The translations under genes and the position numbers were made by a program. A DNA stretch of 64,000 nt. Source: Streptomyces sp. TSRI0281 (lineage in GTDB: Bacteria; Actinomycetota; Actinomycetes; Streptomycetales; Streptomycetaceae). Positions 45,121 to 53,763 of the stretch are shown in pieces. The notes under the pieces are model-generated. The model made no database searches, had not been told where the DNA came from, and saw only the letters and a program-made list of their open reading frames with translations. Each line of letters begins with the position of its first letter. Within the stretch, counting starts at the first letter, position 1. The DNA lies in the NCBI RefSeq assembly GCF_001905125.1, contig NZ_LWLE01000035.1:460140-524139 (forward strand), written 5' to 3'.

Positions 45121-45607
45121 GATGCCCGCCGAGAGCGACATCGCATCGTCGCCCGTCGCGTTCCGGCAGGGGCTGCTCGACACGAACATCATGATCCTGC
45201 GCCGGTGGATCGACCCCGCCGAGTTGCCGGCCGAGATGGCGATCAGTGCCATCACCCTGGCCGAGCTCTCCGCCGGACCGCACGAGGTGCGGCGGAACGA
45301 GGAGCAGTCCGACTACGACGAGCATGCCGAGCGGGCCAGGCGGCTGGACGTGCTCCAGCGGGCGGAGAACGAGTTCGATCCCATCCCGTTCGGGGTGGAG
45401 GCCGCCCGTATCTACGGCAGGGTCTGCGCCGCAGTGATCGGCGTGGGCCGCAAGCCGAGGCGTCGCCTCGCGGATCTGATGATCGCGGCGGTCGCCGTCG
45501 CCGAGGAACTGCCGCTGTTCACCACCAACCCGGACGACTTCAAGGGGCTGGACGGTCTCCTCACCGTGGTTCCGGTCACGCGGCCCAAGGTTCTCCACGA
45601 TCGGTGA
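45110..45607 (+). CDS. PIN-domain toxin (VapC family)
   Basis: A 165-residue PIN-domain ribonuclease. GLLDTNIMILRR has the first Asp; ISAITLAELSAGPHE the Glu; RRRLADLMIAAVAVAE and LPLFTTNPDDFKGL the later Asp residues. A second ATG at 45122 is a possible start. It forms a unit with the preceding antitoxin and is directly upstream of pglY. Confidence 0.92.
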   Translation: MPAEMPAESDIASSPVAFRQGLLDTNIMILRRWIDPAELPAEMAISAITLAELSAGPHEVRRNEEQSDYDEHAERARRLDVLQRAENEFDPIPFGVEAARIYGRVCAAVIGVGRKPRRRLADLMIAAVAVAEELPLFTTNPDDFKGLDGLLTVVPVTRPKVLHDR

Positions 45608-45741
45608 CGCGACGACGGAAGTAACAGCGGCAGTGAGTAGTGCCCTGCCGGGCGGGAGGCCCGCGAAAGCCGCCTCCGGACAGTCCCTCGTACCATGCAT
45701 GTCCGAGGGAAAGACGGAATGGAACGGAAGCAGCAGACCTC

Positions 45742-48700
45742 ATGGCCCCGAATGTGACCCAAGCCCCGCTCCTCCGCGACGTCATCGACATCAAGACGTC
45801 GATCTCCACCTCCGACTTCGTTCTGAAGCTCGCCGAGGCGGTCACCCCGGAGGGCGCGGATCTCGCTCTGCGGGACTACGTCGTCACCGAGCGGTTGCTG
45901 GAGAACTTCGACGAGGCGCTCGGCCTGATCAAGGCCGCGCTCGACGGGCACACCTCGAAGGCCGCGTATCTGCACGGTTCGTTCGGTTCTGGTAAGTCGC
46001 ATTTCATGGCCGTGCTGCACGCTCTCCTGCGGGGGGACCCGGCGGCACGGAGCCGCCAGGACTTCGATTCCGTGCTCGGCAAGCACGCGTGGCTGAGCGG
46101 GGAACGCAAGCGGTTCCTGCTGGTGCCGTACCACATGCTCGGGGCGAAGTCCCTGGAGCAGCGGGTGCTCGGCGGGTACGTCAGTCACGTCAGGAAACTG
46201 CACCCCGAGGCGACGACGCCGCAGGTGTACCGGACCGACGCGCTCTTCGAGGACATCCGCTCGCACAGGCAGCGGATGGGCGACGAGAAGTTCATCGAGG
46301 GGCTCGCGGGCGCGGACACAGGTACCGTTTCCGCAGGCGTCGATGACGACTGGGGCGACGCGTTTGCCTGGACGTCACAGCTACTCTCCACGGCGCTCGA
46401 GGCCGAGGAGCTGGATGGCGGCGAGATCACGCTGGACCTGGTGAACCCGAGCACACCGGCCGAGCTGCGGGCCAAGCTGGTGCATGACGCGAGCAGCACC
46501 TGGTTCCCCGGATTCGCCCGGAACGCGGCCGAGGACGAACACGGGTTCATCTCGCTGGACGCCGGTCTCGCGGTCATCGCCGAGCATGCGAAGTCGCTGG
46601 GCTACCACGGGCTGATCCTCTTCATGGATGAGCTGATCCTGTGGCTCGCCAACCGTGTCCACGACCAGAAGTTCGTCTCCCGCGAAGCGGACAAGATCAC
46701 GAATTTCGTGGAGGGGGCCGACTCACGGCGGGCCGTACCGATCGTCTCGTTCATCGCGCGCCAGCGTGACCTGCGCGAGCTGGTCGGTGAGGAGATCTCC
46801 GGGGCCGCCGAGGCCGCGATCCAGGACAGTCTCCGGCTCGCCTCCGGCCGTTTCGACACGATCACGCTGGAGGACCGCAACCTTCCACAGATCGCCCACG
46901 CACGTCTCCTCAGGCCGAAGGACGCCGAGGCCACCGCGAAGCTGGACGCCGCCTTCACCAAGATCAAGCGGGTCGGGCCGCAGGTGTGGGACGTGCTGCT
47001 GGGGTCGGACGAGGGGACGACGGGAGCGGACGAGGATTCGTTCCGGCTGACGTATCCGTTCACACCCGCGTTCATGGACACGCTGGTGCACATCTCCTCG
47101 GCGCTCCAGCGCTCCCGCACGGGTCTGAAGCTCATGGGCCAGCTGCTGGCCGCGCACCGCGACGACGCGACGCTGGAGAACCTGATCCCGCTCGGCGATC
47201 TGTACCCGGTGATCGCGGACGGCGGTGACAAGCCGTTCGTGGACAGTCTGAAGGTGGAGTTCCAGACCGCGGACAAGCTGTACCGCGCCAAACTGCGGCC
47301 GCACCTGCTGGCCACGTACGAGATCACCGAAGAGGACATCGAGCGCTACCGCCACCGGCGCGACTCGGTCACCGATCCGCAGCTCGCCGACCGGTGCAAG
47401 GGCTTCATCGCTGACGACCGGCTCATGTGCACCCTGTTGCTGTCCGCCCTGGCGCCGAGCGTGCCCGCGCTCCGGGATCTCACGATCCGGCGGCTCGGGG
47501 CGCTCAACCACGGTTCGGTGGTGTCGCCGATTCCCGGGGCCGAGGTCGGTGTCATCAAGGCGAAGGTCGACGAGTGGGCGACGCGCTTCGCCGAGATCAA
47601 AGCGACCGGGGCCGGTGCCAACGCGGGTGTACGGCTCGAACTGGCCGGCGTGGACGTCGACTCCGTGATCGCCAATGCCGACGTCAACAACAGCGAGTCC
47701 AACCGCCGCGCCCTCGCCAAGCGCATGGTCGCCGAGGAGCTGGGGTTGTCGCTCCAGGAACGGCTGGGCGCGGACGAGCTGCCGTTCGTCTGGCGCGGCT
47801 CGAACCGTACGGTGGAAATCGTCTTCGGCAATATCGCCGACAGCGACCGACTGGCCGACCACGAGTTCTCACCCAGCCAGAACGGGCTGTGGCGCATGGT
47901 CATCGACCTGCCCTACGACGAGGGGGTACAGGGTCCCATCGAAGACGCCAATCGCATGGGCGGACTGCGCTCCCTGCCCGGTGTGCCCCCGCGTACCGTC
48001 GCCTGGATTCCCACGCATCTGTCGGCCGCCCGGTTCAAGGACTTCCAGCGGCTGGTCGTGATCGAATACACGCTCGCCGACCAGCACCGCTTCGACACCC
48101 TGTACGCCCGGCATCTCAACGCCGACAACAGAGCCCGCGCCAAGGTGCTCCTCGAAGGGCAGCGCGAGGCACTCAGGAAGACGGTCAAGGGCGCGTTCAA
48201 GCAGGCGTACGGCTGCGCGGAGAAGAAGCCGGCCGATGTCGACGTGTCCTTCGAGGACCACTTCGAGCCGCTGCCGAACGTGGCCGAGTTGCGGGTGTCC
48301 GTCGGGATGACCCTGCATGCCGGAGTCCGGCACATCGCGGGCAAGCTGTTGGCGCACCAGTTCCCCGCCCATCCCGAACTGGACCCACAGAACACCGGTA
48401 CCGCCGTCCGCCCTGCCGATGTCCGGACCGTCTTCGGACACATCAGGTCCGCCGCGGAAGCCGGGGACCGGCAGGCCGAGATCCCGGCCAAGGACCGCCC
48501 GGTGATGCAGCGCGTCGCGGCTCCGCTCGGGCTCGGTCGGCAGAAGGAGGCGTACTTCCGGCTGTCCGGTCAATGGGTGGACCACTTCGGGCTCCAGGCC
48601 CGCAACGAGGGCGGTCCTGGCGATCTGAGCGTCGTCCAGCTCACCGAGTGGCTGGACCGGCCCGAGCCGATGGGGCTCGACCCTCTCCTGGCCAACCTGG

Positions 48701-49665
48701 TCATCGCGTCCTACGCGGAGATGGACGACCGGGTGTGGGTGCAGGGCGGCGCGCTGCTGGACCCGGCGCCCGAGCCGTCGGCTGTCAAGCCGCAGTACGC
48801 GCTGCGCTCGCAGCCACTGCCGGACGAGGACGTCTGGCAAGAGGCCCTGCGGCGGTACTGGGACATGTTCGCGGAGCCGGCGCCGCCGACGCTCCGCCGC
48901 GGGCGGATGGTGGGCCTCTTCGCGCGGCTGATCAGCCGCCAGGCCCATGCTCATCAGCCGCTCGTAGGCGCTCTCGCGCAGGAGCTGGAGAAGCGCTCCG
49001 CCGCACTTGGTCTCGACGGGACGGACGAGAGCGGCAGGCTCGCGATCACCCGGCGCTCACGCGACCTGCTCGACGAACTGGTCGGTCTGGACCGGACAGC
49101 CGCGACTGGTTCGGCCGGTGCCAAGCAGATCATCACGGCGTTCGCGGCCTTCGATCTCGGCGAGGTTTCGGCCACGCGGTACGGCGCTGCGATCAAACAG
49201 GCCAAGACCGTCACGACCGCGCTGGTCGGAGCGGCCTGGGACATGTTCAAGCTCGCCCCTAAGTACGGGGCACCGGGGCGGGCGGTACTGGAGACGCTGC
49301 GGGGTCACGCACAGGCGGACCAGCACACCAGCAAGCTGGAGGATGCGCTCCAGGACGCGCGGGACTCGATCGTGGCCGTCATCGACCGGAGCGACACGGA
49401 GAACACCCCGGCGCCGTCGCCCACGCCGACCGTCACGCCTGCCGACAACACGCACAGCACACCCAACGACGTCGACCTGAACACCGACGCCGATCGGCCT
49501 CCTGTGCCGACCACTCATCCGGCCTCTGGTCGCGCCCCGAAGCGCTCGGGCGGTGGCCGGACGACGGCTGCGCGGGCGATCGCCGAGCTCCAGGCGGAGC
49601 TGGCCGGTCTGTCGGCGGTGGAACCCGACGCACCGATCGAGATCAGCTGGCGAGTCGTGGAATGA
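45742..49665 (+). CDS. pglY: PglY, BREX type 2 P-loop ATPase (BrxC-like)
   Basis: A very large ATPase of 1,307 residues. The P-loop is YLHGSFGSGKSHFMAVLHAL (Lys85), and Walker B is LILFMDELILWLAN (Asp296-Glu297). PglY is the type 2 counterpart of BrxC; its ATPase activity is needed for Pgl. The C-terminal 100 residues are low-complexity (T, P, D-rich) before a helical end. I chose ATG 45742 (M-A-P-N-V-T-Q); a longer frame from 45640 lacks conserved sequence. Ten bases separate it from pglZ, so the two are one transcript. Confidence 0.95.
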   Translation: MAPNVTQAPLLRDVIDIKTSISTSDFVLKLAEAVTPEGADLALRDYVVTERLLENFDEALGLIKAALDGHTSKAAYLHGSFGSGKSHFMAVLHALLRGDPAARSRQDFDSVLGKHAWLSGERKRFLLVPYHMLGAKSLEQRVLGGYVSHVRKLHPEATTPQVYRTDALFEDIRSHRQRMGDEKFIEGLAGADTGTVSAGVDDDWGDAFAWTSQLLSTALEAEELDGGEITLDLVNPSTPAELRAKLVHDASSTWFPGFARNAAEDEHGFISLDAGLAVIAEHAKSLGYHGLILFMDELILWLANRVHDQKFVSREADKITNFVEGADSRRAVPIVSFIARQRDLRELVGEEISGAAEAAIQDSLRLASGRFDTITLEDRNLPQIAHARLLRPKDAEATAKLDAAFTKIKRVGPQVWDVLLGSDEGTTGADEDSFRLTYPFTPAFMDTLVHISSALQRSRTGLKLMGQLLAAHRDDATLENLIPLGDLYPVIADGGDKPFVDSLKVEFQTADKLYRAKLRPHLLATYEITEEDIERYRHRRDSVTDPQLADRCKGFIADDRLMCTLLLSALAPSVPALRDLTIRRLGALNHGSVVSPIPGAEVGVIKAKVDEWATRFAEIKATGAGANAGVRLELAGVDVDSVIANADVNNSESNRRALAKRMVAEELGLSLQERLGADELPFVWRGSNRTVEIVFGNIADSDRLADHEFSPSQNGLWRMVIDLPYDEGVQGPIEDANRMGGLRSLPGVPPRTVAWIPTHLSAARFKDFQRLVVIEYTLADQHRFDTLYARHLNADNRARAKVLLEGQREALRKTVKGAFKQAYGCAEKKPADVDVSFEDHFEPLPNVAELRVSVGMTLHAGVRHIAGKLLAHQFPAHPELDPQNTGTAVRPADVRTVFGHIRSAAEAGDRQAEIPAKDRPVMQRVAAPLGLGRQKEAYFRLSGQWVDHFGLQARNEGGPGDLSVVQLTEWLDRPEPMGLDPLLANLVIASYAEMDDRVWVQGGALLDPAPEPSAVKPQYALRSQPLPDEDVWQEALRRYWDMFAEPAPPTLRRGRMVGLFARLISRQAHAHQPLVGALAQELEKRSAALGLDGTDESGRLAITRRSRDLLDELVGLDRTAATGSAGAKQIITAFAAFDLGEVSATRYGAAIKQAKTVTTALVGAAWDMFKLAPKYGAPGRAVLETLRGHAQADQHTSKLEDALQDARDSIVAVIDRSDTENTPAPSPTPTVTPADNTHSTPNDVDLNTDADRPPVPTTHPASGRAPKRSGGGRTTAARAIAELQAELAGLSAVEPDAPIEISWRVVE

Positions 49666-49675
49666 GGAGCGTGAA

Positions 49676-52651
49676 GTGAGTACGGCGACGAGCGCGACCG
49701 CGTCCACGGCGGCTGCCACGAGCGCGGTGCGGCTCAACAGAGCCACCGTGAAGCAGTATCTGGCCTCGCAGTCCGGTCTCCAGTCCAGCAAGCGGCGGGT
49801 GGTGCTGCTGCGGGCCGAACCGGTGTGGCACGGGCCTTCCGAACTGAGCTGGGGCGAGCCCTGGCGGGCGGTCGTCAGGAGCGCGCCGTCGCCGCTGGCC
49901 GTGCACGAACTGATCCTGGCGCATCAGAACGCGTCAGCCACGGGCCCCGAGGTGCTGGTGGTGCTGACGGACCGCGAAGAGGCGGAGCTCGGGCCCGATC
50001 TGCTGGCCAAGGTGCACAAGCAGCGCGTGAACGCCGTCAACACCTGGGACGTCGTCCGCGAGGCGTTCGGGGCTGTGGACACCGACAGCAGGCTCTACAA
50101 AGAGAACTGGGCCGCCGAGTCGCTCCTCGATGCCACACCGCCCGGCGGTTGGCCGCAGCTGGCCGGCGGCATACTGACGTGGAGCGAATCTCTTACCGCC
50201 CTCGCCCTGCGCAGGCTGGGTATCGGCCGGTACGATCCGGACCGCGATCCGCGGGCGTCCGCCGAGGAATTCGCCACCCCATCGGGCGGAGGCGCCGACA
50301 CCGGTTCCGGTGCGCTCGTCACAGGCACGGTCCCGAACGGTGACGGACTCGACGTACACGCACTGCTGCGGTGGTCCATGTCGCCCGGTGGTCCGGAGCG
50401 GCTGCTCTCCCTGCGTCCGGCCGAGCGGAACGGGCTGACGCGCTTCCTCGGCGAGGAGGACCAGACCGGGCTCGCCGGGCAGGCGCTGCTGGCGCTCGTC
50501 GGCGCGGAGCACGGGTCCGATGCCGTGGCGTTCGGCCTCGTCTGCGCCGCTCTGTGGGGGCACGCCGATGCGACGGCGGACGCGGAGGACTACCGGGCCA
50601 GGGGGCGGGCCGAGCGGTGGTTCGGGGAAGAGCCGCCCGCGCGGGACAGGGCCCTGGATGCTCTTGCGGCCGCCTTCGGCCGGAGCTGCGAGAGCTTCGT
50701 CTCCGGGCTCCTGCTGGCCGGGCGGACCGGTCGGGACGAAGCGGCGGCAGCCGCGCGGCGGCTCAGCGGCGCCGCGCTGGACCGCGCCGGGTCTCTCGTA
50801 CGGCAATTCGGTGCGGAACGGGCGGCCCGGACAAGTCCCGTACTGACGGAGGGGCTTGAGTCCCGGTTCGGCGATGTCGGGCGAGCGTTGGCCTCGGGGG
50901 ACGCAGGGACGACAGCGCAGGCTGTGCGCGCGCTCGACGAACACGGACAGGCCACGGACCCCGATGCCCGAACGCGTATCTCGCGGGCGAAAATGGCTCA
51001 GCGGCTCATGCAGTGGCTTGCGGCCGAGCCGGGGGAGGAGTGCGAAACCGTCGCATCAGGGGTCAGGCGTCATATCGCCGAGACCGGCTGGGTGGATCTG
51101 GCGCTGGAGCACATCGAGGCGGGGGGCGACCCCGATGCCTCCCTGCGTTCCGCCTACGACACGCTGTGCACTTCGGTACGTGCCACACGCCGCGCGATCG
51201 ACCGGCATTTCGCGAAGGCCCTCGCCACCTGGACGGCGAACGGCACGGACCCCGGTGCGATGCTCACGGTCGAGACCTTCCTGCCCATCGTGGTCGCACC
51301 CGTCGTGAAAGCCGGAGGGCGGCGCGTACTGCTGCTCGTCCTGGACGGAATGAGTGCGGCGATCGCCGCCGAACTGGGCGAGGAATTGCGTGAGCACTGG
51401 GTCGAGTACGACCCGGTGCCCAGGGCCAAGGATTACCCGCAGCGCCGCGGTATGGCTGCCGCCCTGCCCACCGTCACGTCGGTCTCCCGAACCTCGCTCT
51501 TCGCCGCCAGGGTGATGGCAGGTACTCAGGCCGACGAGAAACGGCTCTTTCCGAACCACCGGTTCTGGGGCGGCGAGACCGTGGCGGTGTTCCACAAGGA
51601 CGATCTACGGGGCGAAAGCAGCGGTGACACCATCGGCCCGGAGCTGCACGACGCGCTGGTCGGGGACCAGGCACATGTCTCGGTCGTACTGAATACCATC
51701 GACGACCGTCTCGCCAAGGAGCAGAAGCTCGGAGACGGTGCATGGAGGCTCGGCGAGATAGGGCGACTGCGTCAGCTGCTCCGCCTCGCCGCCGAGCAGG
51801 GGCGTGCGGTGATCCTGGTCAGCGATCACGGTCATGTCATCGACAGGCACGGGGTGAAGATCGAGGCGTCGGGTGTGCAGTCGGCCCGGCACCGGAGCGC
51901 GGGGGGCGCCGCGCTCCAGGAGGCGGAGATCATGCTTTCCGGCCCGCGGGTCGTCGCACCGGAGTCCGGTGACGAGATCGTCGCCCTGTGGGACGCCGAT
52001 TCGCGATACACCACGCAGAAGGCCGGGTACCACGGCGGTGCGGCTCTGGCCGAGTTCACCATTCCTGTGCTGGCCTTTCTGCCCTTCGGCGCCGAGCCGC
52101 CGCACGGCTGGCGGGAGCTGGGCAGCCAGCAGCCGCCGTGGTGGTCGCTCACACCCCGGCCGGCAGAGCCGGTGCGCTCGGCCGTGTCCGGCGGCGTCGC
52201 GCCGAAGAAGGCGTCCAAGCGGGCGAAGGCCGACGCCGTATTCGCCCGGAGCGATGAATCGCTCTTCGATGTGGTGCTGACAGCCGCCGCTGAGGTGCCC
52301 CGGGCGGACAGCGCGATGGTCTCCGTCGAGCTGCGATTGCCGGACGATGCCCTGGTCACGGCTCTCTTCGCGTCCGAACTCTTCGACACGCAGGTGAAGG
52401 TGCTCGGCCGCAAACCGAATCTGGCACAGGTGGAGAAGGCCGTCCGGGCACTGCTGGAAGCGGGGGGCACTCTCCCGGTGACCGCGCTCGCGCAGCGTGC
52501 GGGCGTACGCGCCAGTGGAGCGGACGGCTTCGGAGCCGTACTGCGGCAACTGCTCAACTACGACAGCGCCCAGGTGCTGGAGAACCTGCCTGACGGCCGG
52601 ACGCTTCGGCTGGACAGGGAACTGCTGCGGGAACAGTTCGAGCTGGGGTAA
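49676..52651 (+). CDS. pglZ: PglZ, BREX alkaline-phosphatase-superfamily protein
   Basis: A 991-residue PglZ. The metal-binding motifs of the alkaline phosphatase superfamily are visible: LLLVLDGMSAAIAAELG (Asp557) and VILVSDHGHVIDRHG (Asp717-His718-Gly719). PglZ is the one protein shared by all BREX types and, in the Pgl system, acts as the antitoxin to PglX. The start is GTG 49676 (V-S-T-A-T-S), with GAGGAG upstream in the end of pglY; frames that start earlier overlap pglY. A strong hairpin follows the gene. Confidence 0.95.
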   Translation: MSTATSATASTAAATSAVRLNRATVKQYLASQSGLQSSKRRVVLLRAEPVWHGPSELSWGEPWRAVVRSAPSPLAVHELILAHQNASATGPEVLVVLTDREEAELGPDLLAKVHKQRVNAVNTWDVVREAFGAVDTDSRLYKENWAAESLLDATPPGGWPQLAGGILTWSESLTALALRRLGIGRYDPDRDPRASAEEFATPSGGGADTGSGALVTGTVPNGDGLDVHALLRWSMSPGGPERLLSLRPAERNGLTRFLGEEDQTGLAGQALLALVGAEHGSDAVAFGLVCAALWGHADATADAEDYRARGRAERWFGEEPPARDRALDALAAAFGRSCESFVSGLLLAGRTGRDEAAAAARRLSGAALDRAGSLVRQFGAERAARTSPVLTEGLESRFGDVGRALASGDAGTTAQAVRALDEHGQATDPDARTRISRAKMAQRLMQWLAAEPGEECETVASGVRRHIAETGWVDLALEHIEAGGDPDASLRSAYDTLCTSVRATRRAIDRHFAKALATWTANGTDPGAMLTVETFLPIVVAPVVKAGGRRVLLLVLDGMSAAIAAELGEELREHWVEYDPVPRAKDYPQRRGMAAALPTVTSVSRTSLFAARVMAGTQADEKRLFPNHRFWGGETVAVFHKDDLRGESSGDTIGPELHDALVGDQAHVSVVLNTIDDRLAKEQKLGDGAWRLGEIGRLRQLLRLAAEQGRAVILVSDHGHVIDRHGVKIEASGVQSARHRSAGGAALQEAEIMLSGPRVVAPESGDEIVALWDADSRYTTQKAGYHGGAALAEFTIPVLAFLPFGAEPPHGWRELGSQQPPWWSLTPRPAEPVRSAVSGGVAPKKASKRAKADAVFARSDESLFDVVLTAAAEVPRADSAMVSVELRLPDDALVTALFASELFDTQVKVLGRKPNLAQVEKAVRALLEAGGTLPVTALAQRAGVRASGADGFGAVLRQLLNYDSAQVLENLPDGRTLRLDRELLREQFELG

Positions 52652-52654
52652 GCA

Positions 52655-52692
52655 CCTCGGGCCGGGCTGCCGTACGGCAGCCTAGCCCGAGG
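52655..52692. terminator. Bidirectional hairpin between pglZ and the CBS-HEPN gene
   Basis: CCTCGGGC (52655-52662) pairs with GCCCGAGG (52685-52692), and the interior holds a perfect 18-base palindrome GGCTGCCGTACGGCAGCC. It fills the 47-base gap between convergent genes and can end transcription from both sides. Confidence 0.8.
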
Positions 52693-52698
52693 ACGGCC

Positions 52699-53763
52699 TC
52701 AGGTGATCTGGCGCAACAGCCCAACGAATTCACGAAGTTCATCGGACCGCTTCGCGGTCAGCGGCTCCGCTTCGAAGTGTGCGATGCCGTTGCGGATCTC
52801 GCGCACGCGGTCGAGCTGGCGAACGAACTGCCCCCGGTCCACCCCCGGCCAGCCGAGGGCCTTCCAGTTGTCGTCCGAGAGGGCGCGGAGCGTCGGGTTC
52901 TGCTGATCGGCGTCCAGCAGCTTCACGTAGCCGTTGAACATCAGGTCAGTGATCAGCCCCGTCTTCTTCGCTGCCGAGGGTCCCTGCACGGCACGGATGG
53001 CCTCCGCGTCGAGCTTCGCACCAAGACACTTCCGGAGCCGGGACTCGATCTCCCCCACGACGAAGAAGGGCCAGGCCGTCGTGCCGAACCGGTCGGTGAT
53101 GTCGGCCGCCGTCACGATGCCGCAGAATGTGCCGTTGTTCGCTCGGACCAGCAGGTAGTCCTCGTCGCTGACCCGGGAGAGCAACGCGAAGAAGTCGTGG
53201 CGCGCCTCGACCACCGGTACGTCGTCGGTCACCATCGCCTGCGCCAGGACAGCGGCGGATGTGGTTTCGTACATCTTCGCCACCGAGCTCCAGGTGACGA
53301 CGCCATGCAGTGTCGATCCCCCTTCGATGACGGGGATCTGGGAGTACTTCTTCGTCCTCATGAGGTACGTCACCTCCGTCAGCGCTGTGTCCGGCGTCAC
53401 GGAGAACAGCCCACTCACCGCGGAGGGGATGTCCCCGATACGCAGAGGTCGCGCCGGCAGCCCGCCGGAAGGCAGCTCTTCGGCATCGTCGGCCGTCTCG
53501 TCCTCGGCATGGTCGGCCGATTCCTGAGGGGCAGCTTGCTGCCACGGCACTATGTGGATGTCGGCGCGGTTGTTGCAGTTGGCGAAGTACGGAAGCGTGG
53601 CGAGGCCGACGTCCTTGAGCGCCTGTTCGACGCGCGGCACTGTCAGATCGTTGCGCAGGCGCGTGCCGAACAGGGCCAGGAGCTCCAGGACAGGAATCCG
53701 CTTGCCCTTGAGTGCGAGGAGGTCTTCTCCGGAGGGGTTCTGAAGCATGGGCGCACTCACCAT
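52699..53763 (-). CDS. CBS-pair protein with C-terminal HEPN-like domain
   Basis: A 354-residue protein. A disordered acidic segment (about residues 80-100) separates an N-terminal helical domain from two CBS repeats (about 105-240: IGDIPSAVSGLFSVTPDTAL, YSQIPVIEGGSTLHGVVTW; DYLLVRANNGTFCGIVTAAD). The last 120 residues are helical and contain VREIRNGIAHF, i.e. R324-N325 and H329, the R-N-x-x-x-H motif of HEPN ribonucleases, resembling the Swt1-type HEPN. A nucleotide-sensing CBS pair joined to a potential RNase suggests a stress- or infection-triggered toxin, but activity is unproven. ATG 53763 (or GTG 53760) overlaps the end of the DUF262 gene, so both are co-translated. Confidence 0.8.
   Translation of the reverse strand: MVSAPMLQNPSGEDLLALKGKRIPVLELLALFGTRLRNDLTVPRVEQALKDVGLATLPYFANCNNRADIHIVPWQQAAPQESADHAEDETADDAEELPSGGLPARPLRIGDIPSAVSGLFSVTPDTALTEVTYLMRTKKYSQIPVIEGGSTLHGVVTWSSVAKMYETTSAAVLAQAMVTDDVPVVEARHDFFALLSRVSDEDYLLVRANNGTFCGIVTAADITDRFGTTAWPFFVVGEIESRLRKCLGAKLDAEAIRAVQGPSAAKKTGLITDLMFNGYVKLLDADQQNPTLRALSDDNWKALGWPGVDRGQFVRQLDRVREIRNGIAHFEAEPLTAKRSDELREFVGLLRQIT

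Noticed and set aside
49676..52651. G-runs in pglZ (around 51,119, 51,901 and 52,464) as phase-variation sites
   Set aside because: Runs of about six Gs occur three times, but such runs are common in this genome and all are in frame; not enough evidence.
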